A DNA stretch of 64,000 nt from Pseudomonas mandelii (GTDB taxonomy: Bacteria; Pseudomonadota; Gammaproteobacteria; Pseudomonadales; Pseudomonadaceae): contig NZ_LT629796.1 of assembly GCF_900106065.1 (NCBI RefSeq), positions 3,379,501 to 3,443,500 of the forward strand, in the 5' to 3' direction. Shown here one piece after another: positions 1 to 8,316 of the stretch. Made by a program: the position numbers and the translations under genes. Positions within the stretch are counted from its first letter, which is position 1. Each line of letters opens with the position of its first letter. Below the pieces are notes generated by a model. The model had not been told where the DNA came from. It saw only the letters and a program-made list of their open reading frames with translations, and did no database searches.

Positions 1-1694
1 TCGCTGGAACGCTTCAATTCGTCCTGCGCCGCTTCCATCTGCGCCAGTTGCTCCAGCTTGTCGCCTTCTTCGGCGCTCAGGGTTTGTGCACGGCGGAAAT
101 CTTCCAGGGCTTTTTGCGCATCCAGCACTTGCTGGTACAGCGCTTCGGTCTGGGTCTTGCTCGCTGCGCGGTCGGCGACCACGGCAGCCTGGGTTTTCAG
201 TTGCTTGAGTTCTTTCTCCAGGCGGTCTTTCTGATCGCGCAATGCCGCGCGGTCGGCCAGGGCTTGCAGGGCTGGCGGCTCAATGTGCGAGATGTCGATG
301 GTCAGGCCTGGTACTTCGAAACGCTCGCCTTTGAAGCCGTCGAGGATCAGCTCCAGGGATTTGACCCACTGACCGTCCTCATCCAGCGTAATGCCATGCT
401 CACCCAGCGGCAGGCTGAACAGCGCGCTGTTGAACAGACGCATCAAACGCTCAACGTCCTGCTGCGAGAACTCTTCGCGCAGACGGGCGTAGCTGTTGTT
501 GTCGGCGTGATCGAGTTGCTGTTTCACCGATTTCAGGCGTTTTTCCAGGTCCCGCAGACGTTCTTCGAGGTCTTCGGCAGAGAACTGCCGCGACTGGGCC
601 AGCGCACCGGCCAGTTCATCGTGCGCGTCCTTGGCCGCGAGCAGTTGCTGCTCCAGCACTTTGACGTCATCGACCAACGCGAAGCGATTCTTCAACGCCG
701 AGAGTTCGCCGAGCCAACGCTGTATGCCGGTGATTTCCCGCTCCAGGCGCATCAACTCCTGAGTGCCGCCACGCTGATCGTTTTGCAGCGCGTCCTGTTC
801 GTTGCGGTAGTGCTCGGCCTGAATCGTCAGCTCTTCCTTGCGCGCACTGGCGTAATCCGACCAAGTGCCGAGCAGCGAGTCGAGCAACGGCGAGATCCGG
901 TGCAACTTGCCGCGCAGAATATTGCGCTGGGTCACGCCAGCGGCAAGGGCTTCAACCAACGGGCCGGCGGTGACCAGCGAGTTGTAGTCCTGCTCCATGC
1001 GGCGTACATCGCGGAACGCTTCTTCGCACGCGGCAATGTAATCGACGCTGCCGGAACGCAAGCTGTGTTCAAACGCATCGAGGAACAGTTGCTTGAGCTT
1101 GGCCGCGGTGATTTCGCGCATGTGCAGCAAGTTGATGAACAGTGCGCGGAACGTCTTCAGGCTCTGCTCGCTGGTGGAGCGCAGCGGGATCAGGGTCAGG
1201 TCCAGCGGGATTGAGGTGTGACCGCCGACCAGCAAGCGACGCAGCTCATCCGGCTTGAGTTCATAAGCTTTCAGGCCCTCACGCTCAAGGTTGGTGAACA
1301 GCTCTTTCTGGCGCAGGCAGGTGTCGTTCTTCTGGTAATGCGCCAGGTCCAGTTTGCCGGCGTAGGCAAAGAACTGGTGACCGAAACCACCGCCCGGGCC
1401 GCGCCCGACCACGCCGATTACGTGCGGGCCGTGGGGCAGCGAGACTTCGACCAGGATGTAACTGGTGTCCGAGGCGAAGTAGAAACGACGGGATTGTTCC
1501 AGGCTGTACTTGCCGAAACTCATGTCCGACATGCGCGCCAGAATCGGAAACTGCAACGCGTTGATCGAGGCGGATTTACCGAGGTTGTTCGCGCCGTAGA
1601 CCGACAACGGTTCTTCCAGCGGGAACAGGCCGAGGCTGTAACCGGCGGTGTTCAAAAGGGCAAAGCGGCGAATTCCGTAGCGTTCCTTGCTCAT
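1..1694 (-). CDS. mksB: MksB, SMC-like condensin ATPase (partial, N-terminal part)
   Basis: This is the SMC-type ATPase subunit of the MksBEF condensin, which compacts and segregates the chromosome and in some bacteria acts against plasmids. The frame is open from the ATG at 1694 to the window edge, giving about 564 residues; the rest, with the C-terminal Walker B half, lies outside. The protein starts MSKERYGIRR and has a P-loop GANNLGKS at residues 34-41. Long charged heptad-like stretches from about residue 200 onward fit an SMC coiled coil. The start overlaps the stop of mksE in an ATGA, so the two are translationally coupled. Whether a mksG (TOPRIM nuclease) follows cannot be seen here. 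Confidence 0.88.
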   Translation of the reverse strand, partial: MSKERYGIRRFALLNTAGYSLGLFPLEEPLSVYGANNLGKSASINALQFPILARMSDMSFGKYSLEQSRRFYFASDTSYILVEVSLPHGPHVIGVVGRGPGGGFGHQFFAYAGKLDLAHYQKNDTCLRQKELFTNLEREGLKAYELKPDELRRLLVGGHTSIPLDLTLIPLRSTSEQSLKTFRALFINLLHMREITAAKLKQLFLDAFEHSLRSGSVDYIAACEEAFRDVRRMEQDYNSLVTAGPLVEALAAGVTQRNILRGKLHRISPLLDSLLGTWSDYASARKEELTIQAEHYRNEQDALQNDQRGGTQELMRLEREITGIQRWLGELSALKNRFALVDDVKVLEQQLLAAKDAHDELAGALAQSRQFSAEDLEERLRDLEKRLKSVKQQLDHADNNSYARLREEFSQQDVERLMRLFNSALFSLPLGEHGITLDEDGQWVKSLELILDGFKGERFEVPGLTIDISHIEPPALQALADRAALRDQKDRLEKELKQLKTQAAVVADRAASKTQTEALYQQVLDAQKALEDFRRAQTLSAEEGDKLEQLAQMEAAQDELKRSS

Positions 1695-2392
1695 GCGTCG
1701 GTCTCCTGTTCTTCTGCAATGGCGCGGGCCATGGCGTCTTCTTCACTTTCTTCTTCGAAGTCACTCAGATCGAGCGGATCATCGGTTTGCAGCAGTTTTT
1801 CGTCGCTGTCGTCATCGATCAGCACCGGAACCGGCAGCGGTAAGACGCTGTGCAGGCTGGCCGCCAGATCGCGGTCTTGTTGAACCGACAGGCAAACGTC
1901 GAGGAAACGATGCATCGGCGGCAGGAAGCGGTAGATGCCGTTTTCTTCGCCGGCAAAACCGAGCTGGGTCATGCGGCGCATGATTTTTTCTTCGAGTTCT
2001 TCCACGGTCTGCACTTCGGCCTGGATGAACAGGTCGCGGTATTTTTCCAGCAAGGACGGCAATTCATCGCGGCCGAGGCTGCCACCGTCGAGCACGGCGA
2101 CCGGGTCACGGCCCTGATCCGCCAAGTGCTCGACGAGGATGAAGGTGAACAACGCCAGACGTTGCGCAGTCTTGTTCACCGCTGCCGCCGCAAGGTCCGG
2201 CACGAAGTAATAGAAACCACGGGTGTCGCAGACCAACTCATAGCCCAGCGCCCTGAACAGCGTGCGGTACTGGTCCTGGAAGTTCGACAGTTGCGCGTAC
2301 AACTCCGGGTCGCGGCGGCTGACGTGGTAGCCCTTGAACAGCTCGCGAAAGATCGGCGCCAGTTGGGACAGTTCGGATAGATCAAGATGCAT
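1691..2392 (-). CDS. mksE: MksE, condensin accessory subunit
   Basis: Second gene of the mksF-mksE-mksB operon. It encodes 233 residues, the usual size for MksE/MukE-type winged-helix subunits, which bind the kleisin MksF and modulate the ATPase. The N terminus (MHLDLSELSQL) and the segment FRALGYELVCDTRGFYYFVPD near residues 48-68 are typical of pseudomonad MksE. The C terminus is strongly acidic (runs of D and E from about residue 190). The start overlaps the mksF stop by 11 bases and the stop overlaps mksB by 4, so the three subunits should be made from one message in fixed ratio. Confidence 0.88.
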   Translation of the reverse strand: MHLDLSELSQLAPIFRELFKGYHVSRRDPELYAQLSNFQDQYRTLFRALGYELVCDTRGFYYFVPDLAAAAVNKTAQRLALFTFILVEHLADQGRDPVAVLDGGSLGRDELPSLLEKYRDLFIQAEVQTVEELEEKIMRRMTQLGFAGEENGIYRFLPPMHRFLDVCLSVQQDRDLAASLHSVLPLPVPVLIDDDSDEKLLQTDDPLDLSDFEEESEEDAMARAIAEEQETDA

Positions 2393-3659
2393 GTGGGGTG
2401 CTCGCAGAATCCTCGGCGGCGGTGTCGCGGGCCGAGAGCAGGGCGAAGGAGCGCAGGCTGACCTGATGCTCGTGAGTGTGGTAATCGCGGCGTTCCAGAC
2501 GCTCGCGTGTGAAGCGTTTTTCCCGCGACAGGCGCGAGAACCAGTAAAGCAATTCGTCGGTGGCGCCGTCCGGCTCCTGCTCCAGCAGCCAGGTCATCAG
2601 GTCCGGCATCGGCAGGGCGTTTTCGCAGCGTTCGAGCATTTCCCGAACCGTGCGTGGCGCGCGCGGCGCTTCGCCTTTCTGCGTTTTGTGGGCCTTGGGG
2701 AAGCGCGCCGGTTTCGGCTCGAATCGGGCCAGCGCATAAACGTAGGCTTCGACCTGACTGGCGCTGCCGAGGAAGGTGCTTTGCGGGCGGGTGAACATCG
2801 GCATCGCCGCTTGCGGCACCGCATCGATGCCTTTGCGACGAATGGCCGACAAGGCCAGCGCAGCGCCTCGGGTCACGGCGTTGTGTCGACGGGCTTCTTC
2901 ACGCAACGGCAGCAGCAATTCGCGGGCGTGGCGCAGGGTCAGTTGGGCGCTGGTCTGCATTTCGAGGATGCGTGCGTGAGTACGCAGCAGCATGTCGTCG
3001 TCGACCAGGTGACCGAGGCGCTGTTGTTCGGTGAGCATGCGCAGCAGGACGTTCTCGACCTTGCGCACGCCTTGCTCGAAGGCGCCGTCGGCGTTCACCA
3101 ACTGAATCATCGGCTCGACGTATTCGTCCCAGGTCGCCAGTACTTCGGCGTAACGCTGACGCAGCGGGATCTGCCGGTCGCTGGTCTTGGCGCGTTCGGC
3201 GACGGCCACCAGGGCCTGTTCGTCGTTGGCGAGTTTCTTCAATACATCGCGTACGCGCATGTCGAGCAAACGCAATTGGCGCGCCAGATCGTGGCCATCG
3301 CGAATGTCGAAAGCGTCCTGGATATAACCGGCCAGACGTTCGAGGTGGCGAAGATACGCTTCGATTTCCAGGCACAGGCCCAGACGGTGCTCACGGCGCA
3401 GGTAAGCGAGGAAGTCGTGGATCTGCGCATTGAGCTCGAAACGGTTCGGGCTTTTTGCCACGGGAACCAGAATGTCGAGGCGGATCCACACGTCCAGCAG
3501 GCTGGTGATGTCCTGCGGCGTACTGTCGAGTTGCTGGGCGGCCAACTGTGAACGCAGTTCGTTGAGGCTCAATGTGCCTTGGTCGAAGTGCTCGCACAGT
3601 GGCTCCAGAAGTGCCCAGTGTTCAGCGAGGGCGCGCAAGACGCGCTTGGGTTCGATCAT
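2382..3659 (-). CDS. mksF: MksF, kleisin subunit of MksBEF condensin
   Basis: First gene of the condensin operon; kleisin that bridges the MksB heads and recruits MksE. I chose the ATG at 3659 (MIEPKRVLRALAEHW..., 425 residues), where conserved-looking sequence begins. The frame stays open to a GTG at 3725, but a TACAAT hexamer that could be a -10 box lies between the two, which favours the inner start. The protein is largely alpha-helical with many Leu/Arg/Glu, and its N-terminal 100 residues look like a winged-helix domain. No clear Shine-Dalgarno sequence is seen before the chosen ATG, so the start is the least certain point. Confidence 0.85.
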   Translation of the reverse strand: MIEPKRVLRALAEHWALLEPLCEHFDQGTLSLNELRSQLAAQQLDSTPQDITSLLDVWIRLDILVPVAKSPNRFELNAQIHDFLAYLRREHRLGLCLEIEAYLRHLERLAGYIQDAFDIRDGHDLARQLRLLDMRVRDVLKKLANDEQALVAVAERAKTSDRQIPLRQRYAEVLATWDEYVEPMIQLVNADGAFEQGVRKVENVLLRMLTEQQRLGHLVDDDMLLRTHARILEMQTSAQLTLRHARELLLPLREEARRHNAVTRGAALALSAIRRKGIDAVPQAAMPMFTRPQSTFLGSASQVEAYVYALARFEPKPARFPKAHKTQKGEAPRAPRTVREMLERCENALPMPDLMTWLLEQEPDGATDELLYWFSRLSREKRFTRERLERRDYHTHEHQVSLRSFALLSARDTAAEDSASTPHAS

Positions 3660-3839
3660 CGGAATGGCCGGCTGGTTGGCGATTAAAAGCCGCGATTGTA
3701 CTGCATCGGGACCGATGCGATTCACTCTCGGGACGGGCTGTCGCTGTTTCTAAGGGAAAGAGTATCGATCAAGCGCGGGCGATCTTGAGCGAAGGGCGGT
3801 AGAATCAGCGCACTTTAGTTATCCACAAGTGGCCGACCT

Positions 3840-4619
3840 TTGCTAATCGAGTCCCGTCGCCGCGCCTATTTGACTGCCATGCAGGTGGTCAACTGGCTGC
3901 CGCGCACTGAATTGCCCTTTGCCGCGCCATCGCGTCCCGAGCTGATGGAGATGCCGGAGCCGTTGGTCGTCGCGCCGGTGGTGCCTGCCTCTGTGCCAGC
4001 ACCTGCCGCTGCGCCAGTGGTGGCACCGACGGAGCGCGTCAAGATCGAGGTGCCGCGGCCATCGCTGGCCAGCACCCGCACGAACGCCAAGGTCGAAGAA
4101 GACGCCGCGCCGGTCGTCGCCAAGTCTGTGCCAGTGCCGCCACCGCGTTTTTCCCTGCAATTGCTGCGCGCTGGTCGGTGCCTGCTATTGGTCGAGTTAC
4201 CCACAGGCGAAACGTTCCAGACCCGCGATCCAGCCTATCTGCTGCTCAAAGACATGCTGCGCGCCGCCGGTCTGCCGGACAGCCCGCAGATCATCGGCGA
4301 GCCGGTGCGCTGGCCGCTGTTGGCCCGGGGCACCATGGATCAGGGGCCGGAAGCCGCTCGGGACTTCGTGCAAGGTTTTCTCTCGGCCCGGCTGGAAGAC
4401 GCTCCGTGCGTTTGCGTGTGGCTGATCGGCCTGCCAGCGGTGCGTTTTGCCGGTGAGGCGAACGCCGAATCCTTCAACCGTGAACTCCAGGTCGAAGGCC
4501 TGGGCTCGGTCTGGGCCCTGCCGGGCCTGGAATTATTAATGGAAGAGCCACAGCGTAAGGCTGATGTCTGGCAAGCCATGCGTCGGCTGATGGCGCGCTG
4601 GAAAGAATCAAATGAGTGA
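3840..4619 (+). CDS. holD: DNA polymerase III psi subunit, pseudomonad HolD type
   Basis: 259 residues from a TTG codon; no ATG exists before residue 14. It sits directly upstream of rimI and overlaps it by 8 bases, the same holD-rimI order as in Escherichia coli. The long pseudomonad psi protein (PA4679 in P. aeruginosa) was described as a cryptic HolD with little sequence likeness to the enteric one. The N terminus has a short amphipathic stretch (YLTAMQVVNWLPR, residues 10-22), as expected for the peptide that binds tau/gamma. Residues 43-105 are a low-complexity Ala/Pro/Val linker, often mislabelled as TonB-like. The C-terminal domain ends in a helical DVWQAMRRLMARWK region. Identity rests on context and memory of the family. 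Confidence 0.62.
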   Translation: MLIESRRRAYLTAMQVVNWLPRTELPFAAPSRPELMEMPEPLVVAPVVPASVPAPAAAPVVAPTERVKIEVPRPSLASTRTNAKVEEDAAPVVAKSVPVPPPRFSLQLLRAGRCLLLVELPTGETFQTRDPAYLLLKDMLRAAGLPDSPQIIGEPVRWPLLARGTMDQGPEAARDFVQGFLSARLEDAPCVCVWLIGLPAVRFAGEANAESFNRELQVEGLGSVWALPGLELLMEEPQRKADVWQAMRRLMARWKESNE

Positions 4620-5064
4620 CGCTGTATCGTTCCGCCCGATGACCGAGGCGGACCTGGACGCTGTACTGAAAATCGAATACGCGGCGTACAGCCATCCCTG
4701 GACCCGCGGGATTTTTCTGGATGGGCTGGGCAAGTACCAGATCTGGCTGATGTTCGAAGGGCAGCAACAGGTCGGTCACGGCGTGGTGCAGATCATTCTG
4801 GATGAAGCGCATCTGCTCAACATCACCGTCAAGCCCGAGAATCAGGGCCGTGGGCTGGGTTTGACGCTGCTGGAGCATTTGATGTCCCGGGCGTATAACG
4901 CCAAGGCGCGGGAATGTTTTCTGGAAGTGCGCGACAGCAACCGTGGCGCGTTCAAGTTGTATGAGCGTTATGGGTTTAACGAGATTGGGCGGCGGCGGGA
5001 TTACTACCCCGCGGTGGGAGGGCGGGAAGATGCCGTGGTCATGGCCTGCACTTTGGTCGACTGA
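4612..5064 (+). CDS. rimI: RimI, ribosomal protein bS18 N-alpha-acetyltransferase
   Basis: GNAT-fold acetyltransferase, 150 residues, that transfers acetyl from acetyl-CoA to the N terminus of ribosomal protein S18 (and in some bacteria acts more widely). The acetyl-CoA binding motif is seen as VKPENQGRGLGLTLL at about residues 73-87. Further family marks are LEVRDSNRGAFKLYERYGF and the C-terminal GRRRDYYP. It overlaps the upstream holD-like gene by 8 bases and is likely cotranscribed with it. A REP inverted repeat follows 12 bases after the stop and may end or stabilise the message. Confidence 0.92.
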   Translation: MSDAVSFRPMTEADLDAVLKIEYAAYSHPWTRGIFLDGLGKYQIWLMFEGQQQVGHGVVQIILDEAHLLNITVKPENQGRGLGLTLLEHLMSRAYNAKARECFLEVRDSNRGAFKLYERYGFNEIGRRRDYYPAVGGREDAVVMACTLVD

Positions 5065-5076
5065 GCCTTTTTGAAG

Positions 5077-5149
5077 CTTCGCGGGCAAGCCTCGCTCCTA
5101 CAGGACTGGTGTCTTACCCATCCCGTAGGAGCGAGGCTTGCCCGCGAAG
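5077..5149. repeat. REP pair, family A (inverted repeat)
   Basis: Two perfect 25-base arms, 5077-5101 and 5125-5149, separated by 23 bases. The arm core is TAGGAGCGAGGCTTGCCCGC. It lies between the convergent genes rimI and the acidic-protein gene, a usual place for pseudomonad REP/BIME elements. The same arm occurs at 28601-28690 and 53634-53718. Confidence 0.85.
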
Positions 5150-5171
5150 GCGTCCTGACTGACATCTACGA

Positions 5172-5576
5172 TCAACGATTACCGTCCATCGGATCCCGCC
5201 GCGCCATCTCCGCCTCATCCAGCCCATTGCCCCCGCCAATATCGTCTTCATCGACAATACTCAAATCCCAATCCGCCTGATTGCCCTCACCGGCCTCATG
5301 GGCATCCCGCGCACCGTCTTCACGGATCAACGTTTCCGGGCTCATGTCATCATCTGTAGACTCATGGTCATCGGTCGAGGCCCCCGTCATGCCCGCTTCA
5401 CGCACACGTTCCCGAGGCATCAGCCGTTCGCGCTCGGTTTCCGGCAGTTCGTCGCCTATTTTCGCGCTGGGTTCTTCCTCGTCGAAATCCAGTTCATGCA
5501 TCGAACCCATGCGGTCTTCGTTGTCGTCGATGGGCTCGGGCTGCACCGCATCGTACGGACGTCGTGAATCAGTCAT
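5172..5576 (-). CDS. Highly acidic conserved Pseudomonas protein, function unknown
   Basis: 134 residues, very rich in Asp and Glu (for example DFDEEEPSAKIGDELPE near residues 30-46 and a run of D near residues 68-77), with no signal peptide, membrane segment or Cys. It looks intrinsically disordered. Similar pseudomonad proteins are sometimes annotated as HPr-related phosphotransferase proteins, but I see no HPr active-site His or fold signature, so I do not assign that role. It stands alone, convergent with rimI across a REP pair and divergent from the carbonic anhydrase. The reading frame is supported by strong codon bias. Confidence 0.7.
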   Translation of the reverse strand: MTDSRRPYDAVQPEPIDDNEDRMGSMHELDFDEEEPSAKIGDELPETERERLMPRERVREAGMTGASTDDHESTDDDMSPETLIREDGARDAHEAGEGNQADWDLSIVDEDDIGGGNGLDEAEMARRDPMDGNR

Positions 5577-5718
5577 GGCAATTCCTCATACTGTGGGCCT
5601 TACTAGGGTGGACCCGCTGAACTCCTGAGAATTCCACCCGGCATTACTTGCATCAAGCGCGTGACCCCGACGGGCGGTTGTCTGTCAAACCAGCGCATCA
5701 TTCTTGAGGCTTTACAGC

Positions 5719-6363
5719 ATGAACGAATTACAAGATCTGATTGATAACAACGAACGCTGGGCCGAGGCGATCAAACAGGAAGATCCGGACTTCTTCTCCA
5801 AGCTGGCTCGCCAACAGACGCCGGAATACTTGTGGATTGGCTGTTCCGACGCCCGGGTGCCTGCCAACGAGATCGTCGGCATGCTGCCCGGCGACCTGTT
5901 CGTCCACCGCAACGTGGCCAACGTGGTGCTGCACACTGACCTCAACTGCCTGTCGGTGATTCAGTACGCGGTCGACGTGCTCAAGGTCAAACACATCCTC
6001 GTCACGGGCCACTACGGCTGCGGCGGTGTGCGCGCTTCGATGCAGGATCGCCAGCTGGGCCTGATCGACGGCTGGCTGCGCTCGATCCGTGATCTCTATT
6101 ACGAGAAGCGCGAAGAACTGGCCGGGTTGCCGACCGAAGAAGAGCGGGTCGACCGTCTCTGCGAGCTCAACGTGATCCAGCAAGTGGCCAACGTCGGCCA
6201 TACCAGCATTGTGCAAAACGCCTGGCATCGTGGGCAGAACCTGTCGATCCATGGTTGCATCTACGGCATCAAGGATGGCCGCTGGAAAAGCCTGAACACG
6301 ACCATCAGCGGTTTTGAGCAATTGCCGCCGCAGTACCGACTGCGTCCGGTCGAAACGCTGTAA
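5719..6363 (+). CDS. can: Beta-carbonic anhydrase
   Basis: Interconverts carbon dioxide and bicarbonate in the cytoplasm; 214 residues from the ATG at 5719. Zinc ligands typical of beta-class enzymes are visible: Cys42 in IGCSDARVP, His98 and Cys101 in TGHYGCGG, with the Asp44/Arg46 dyad next to Cys42. These match the spacing in E. coli Can. A TTG at 5704 in the same frame would add five residues but is less likely. It is monocistronic and faces the SET-domain gene, whose stop lies 6 bases away on the other strand, with no obvious terminator between. Confidence 0.95.
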   Translation: MNELQDLIDNNERWAEAIKQEDPDFFSKLARQQTPEYLWIGCSDARVPANEIVGMLPGDLFVHRNVANVVLHTDLNCLSVIQYAVDVLKVKHILVTGHYGCGGVRASMQDRQLGLIDGWLRSIRDLYYEKREELAGLPTEEERVDRLCELNVIQQVANVGHTSIVQNAWHRGQNLSIHGCIYGIKDGRWKSLNTTISGFEQLPPQYRLRPVETL

Positions 6364-6369
6364 AACGGT

Positions 6370-6894
6370 TCAACAGAGACTGCGCCGACGCCAGTGGTGG
6401 AAATACAACTGGCCGTCGGCGTTCGGCTGTTCATCGTAGCCGCAGATCCAGCCTCGACACTCCGGGGACCCGCACTGACAGGCGAACTGGCGCAGCAGTT
6501 TGTCTTCGGTCGTGGCGTAATCCATCGTCAGTTTGTCGCCTTTATTAATATCCGTCAGTGCCCACAACCACATTTCGCTCATGTCGAGAAAGACATTGGG
6601 GTCGCAGGAGTGCCTCAGCAGCCCGCTGAAGTGTGGGTCGTAGACGTGGATACCAGGCGCCAGTTGCCGGGTATGTCGATGGCGAAAAGGCAAGAGATGC
6701 CCCGACACGCGGCAGATTCGGCTGATCTGTGGGAATTCGCGCAGGGCTACGATGGCCGCGGCCAACCCACTCGCGTTGTAGATAATCTCGAAATCGACCC
6801 GGGAAGGAAATACAAGGCCTGGCGGTAGCTCCGGGAATGGATAGAATCCATCGGGAGCTTGCGCCAGGGGCCCGTGCAGGGAATTAGGTTTCAT
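6370..6894 (-). CDS. SET-domain protein, possible lysine methyltransferase
   Basis: 174 residues from the ATG at 6894, chosen because AAGGA precedes it by 6 bases; the frame is open further upstream without such a site. SET motifs are visible: RHSCDPN at residues 94-100 (the substrate and SAM pocket), DINKGDKLTMDY at 115-126, and a post-SET Cys cluster C139-x-C141-x4-C146 that would bind zinc with a fourth Cys. In eukaryotes SET enzymes methylate histone and other lysines; bacterial targets are mostly unknown. It is a stand-alone gene, convergent with can, and no obvious substrate lies beside it. Confidence 0.8.
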   Translation of the reverse strand: MKPNSLHGPLAQAPDGFYPFPELPPGLVFPSRVDFEIIYNASGLAAAIVALREFPQISRICRVSGHLLPFRHRHTRQLAPGIHVYDPHFSGLLRHSCDPNVFLDMSEMWLWALTDINKGDKLTMDYATTEDKLLRQFACQCGSPECRGWICGYDEQPNADGQLYFHHWRRRSLC

Positions 6895-7070
6895 AACGAT
6901 CCTTGTCGGCAGCGCGTTGCGACTTCCCAACTGACGTCCTGTCAGCCCTGCAACACAGGGGGTTACCTCAAGATCTCGCAAATGAACGACGGGTCTACTG
7001 TCAGAACTGACAGAAGGAAAGTGCGCTTTTGCGCGTAAGCCTTCGCTCACACGCAAACGTGCAAGGGCGT

Positions 7071-8243
7071 TTACAGCGCAGGCGCCGGAGCCGCAGTCAC
7101 AGGTGCCGGGGCTTGCAGCTGTTTGAGCTCGGACTGGATCGGCGTCGTCGCGCATTTGGCCACGGCTTGTTCAGGCGTCAGGTTACGGATCGAGGTGTAG
7201 AACAGCTCGCAGGTTTTTTCTTTCTGGGTCACTTGCCACGTCTGTGTGCAGCCTTTCAGCTGAGCGGTCGGGTCGGTCCCGGGTTTGCTGCCCATACCGG
7301 CCTGCCAGCAGGCGGCGCTCAAATCCTGGCCCATGACTTTCAGGCCCGCGGCATCGGCCTTGGCCTGAGCATCGTCGCCGGTGTAGCTCTCTGGGTTGGC
7401 GGCGTACCAGATGTAGCTCGGGTGGTTGGAGCCCAGCACCGGCACCTTCACCCCGGCGCTCGGGCTGATCGTGGCCAGACCCAGCACATTCACGGTCGGC
7501 CCGTATTGCTGCTTGATCCAGTTACGCACCGGTGCGCCAAACGCGACCATCGGCAACGTGGCACCGCTGGCGTTCTGGCTGACTTCCTTGACCATGGTGG
7601 TCTGGTAGTCCTTGAAGTAGTCGTAGACACCTTCCAGATCCTTGCCTGCACTGGCCGGCGCCGCAATCGGCGCGATATCAATGATGGTCTGGTAACCCGG
7701 CGTCTGATCGGCGGGGATACCGTTGTCGGTCAGCAGCGTGGCCCAGCGATCCGTGGTGGCGGAGCGCAGGTAATCCTGGGCCTGTGTCAGGGAGTAATCC
7801 GGCGGGAAATGCAGCAGCTCGACGCTCTTGCGGTTTTCCAGGGCCATGCCCAGTGGCAGGAACAGATACCAGCTGTAAGCCCACTTGCCATCAACGTTGA
7901 GCTTTTTGGCGCCCGTGTAGGCCAGATCACCGGCATTGAGCAGCGCGGACAACGGTTTTTCGTAACCCTTCGGCACGCCGCTGATGTCGGCGTAGAGCTG
8001 ACCGTTATCGGTTTTGACCCGCACTTTCGCAGTGCTGTAGCCATCGCGCTGTACGCTTTGGGTCAGGTAGTGCTCGACGGTTTGCTCAAGCGTCCAGTTG
8101 CGGAAGCAGACGACGTTGCAGTTGTTGGGGTAGGCGAACAGCCGCGTGACGCGTTCGGTGCTGCCCAGTTTCAGATCGACATTGGCGTGGGCGGCGGCGC
8201 TCAGGGTAAGGGCCGCGAGGGTAAGTCCTGTCAGTTTGAACAT
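7071..8243 (-). CDS. Secreted or periplasmic conserved protein, function unknown
   Basis: 390 residues. A Sec signal peptide is clear (MFKLTGLTLAALTLSAAAHA, likely cut before NVDLK). The mature part has several Cys (for example a CNVVCF near residue 42 and others toward the C terminus), suggesting disulphides, and ends in an Ala/Pro-rich tail. I do not recognise the family. It lies 73 bases downstream of the J-like protein gene and on the same strand as hscC, so it may be the last gene of that unit, although Hsp70/J partners act in the cytoplasm and the link could be only positional. Confidence 0.75.
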   Translation of the reverse strand: MFKLTGLTLAALTLSAAAHANVDLKLGSTERVTRLFAYPNNCNVVCFRNWTLEQTVEHYLTQSVQRDGYSTAKVRVKTDNGQLYADISGVPKGYEKPLSALLNAGDLAYTGAKKLNVDGKWAYSWYLFLPLGMALENRKSVELLHFPPDYSLTQAQDYLRSATTDRWATLLTDNGIPADQTPGYQTIIDIAPIAAPASAGKDLEGVYDYFKDYQTTMVKEVSQNASGATLPMVAFGAPVRNWIKQQYGPTVNVLGLATISPSAGVKVPVLGSNHPSYIWYAANPESYTGDDAQAKADAAGLKVMGQDLSAACWQAGMGSKPGTDPTAQLKGCTQTWQVTQKEKTCELFYTSIRNLTPEQAVAKCATTPIQSELKQLQAPAPVTAAPAPAL

Positions 8244-8316
8244 GCTCAGATCCTTTTCAGCGTGGGCCGCGTTGATCGCGGGCGATAGTTACTTAAGCAG
8301 ATCGGCCGGCAATCGC

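Noticed and set aside
48..1214. Long plus-strand open frame across the mksB region
   Set aside because: It is antisense to mksB, whose minus frame is continuous and carries clear SMC motifs; the plus frame looks like a composition shadow.
5077..5149. Possible CRISPR repeat
   Set aside because: Only two arms in opposite orientation with no regular spacers or cas genes; it is a REP pair.
7029..8288. Plus-strand frame of about 419 residues
   Set aside because: Antisense to the exported protein, which has a signal peptide and sensible composition. The plus frame is His/Gly/Arg-rich with no recognisable family.
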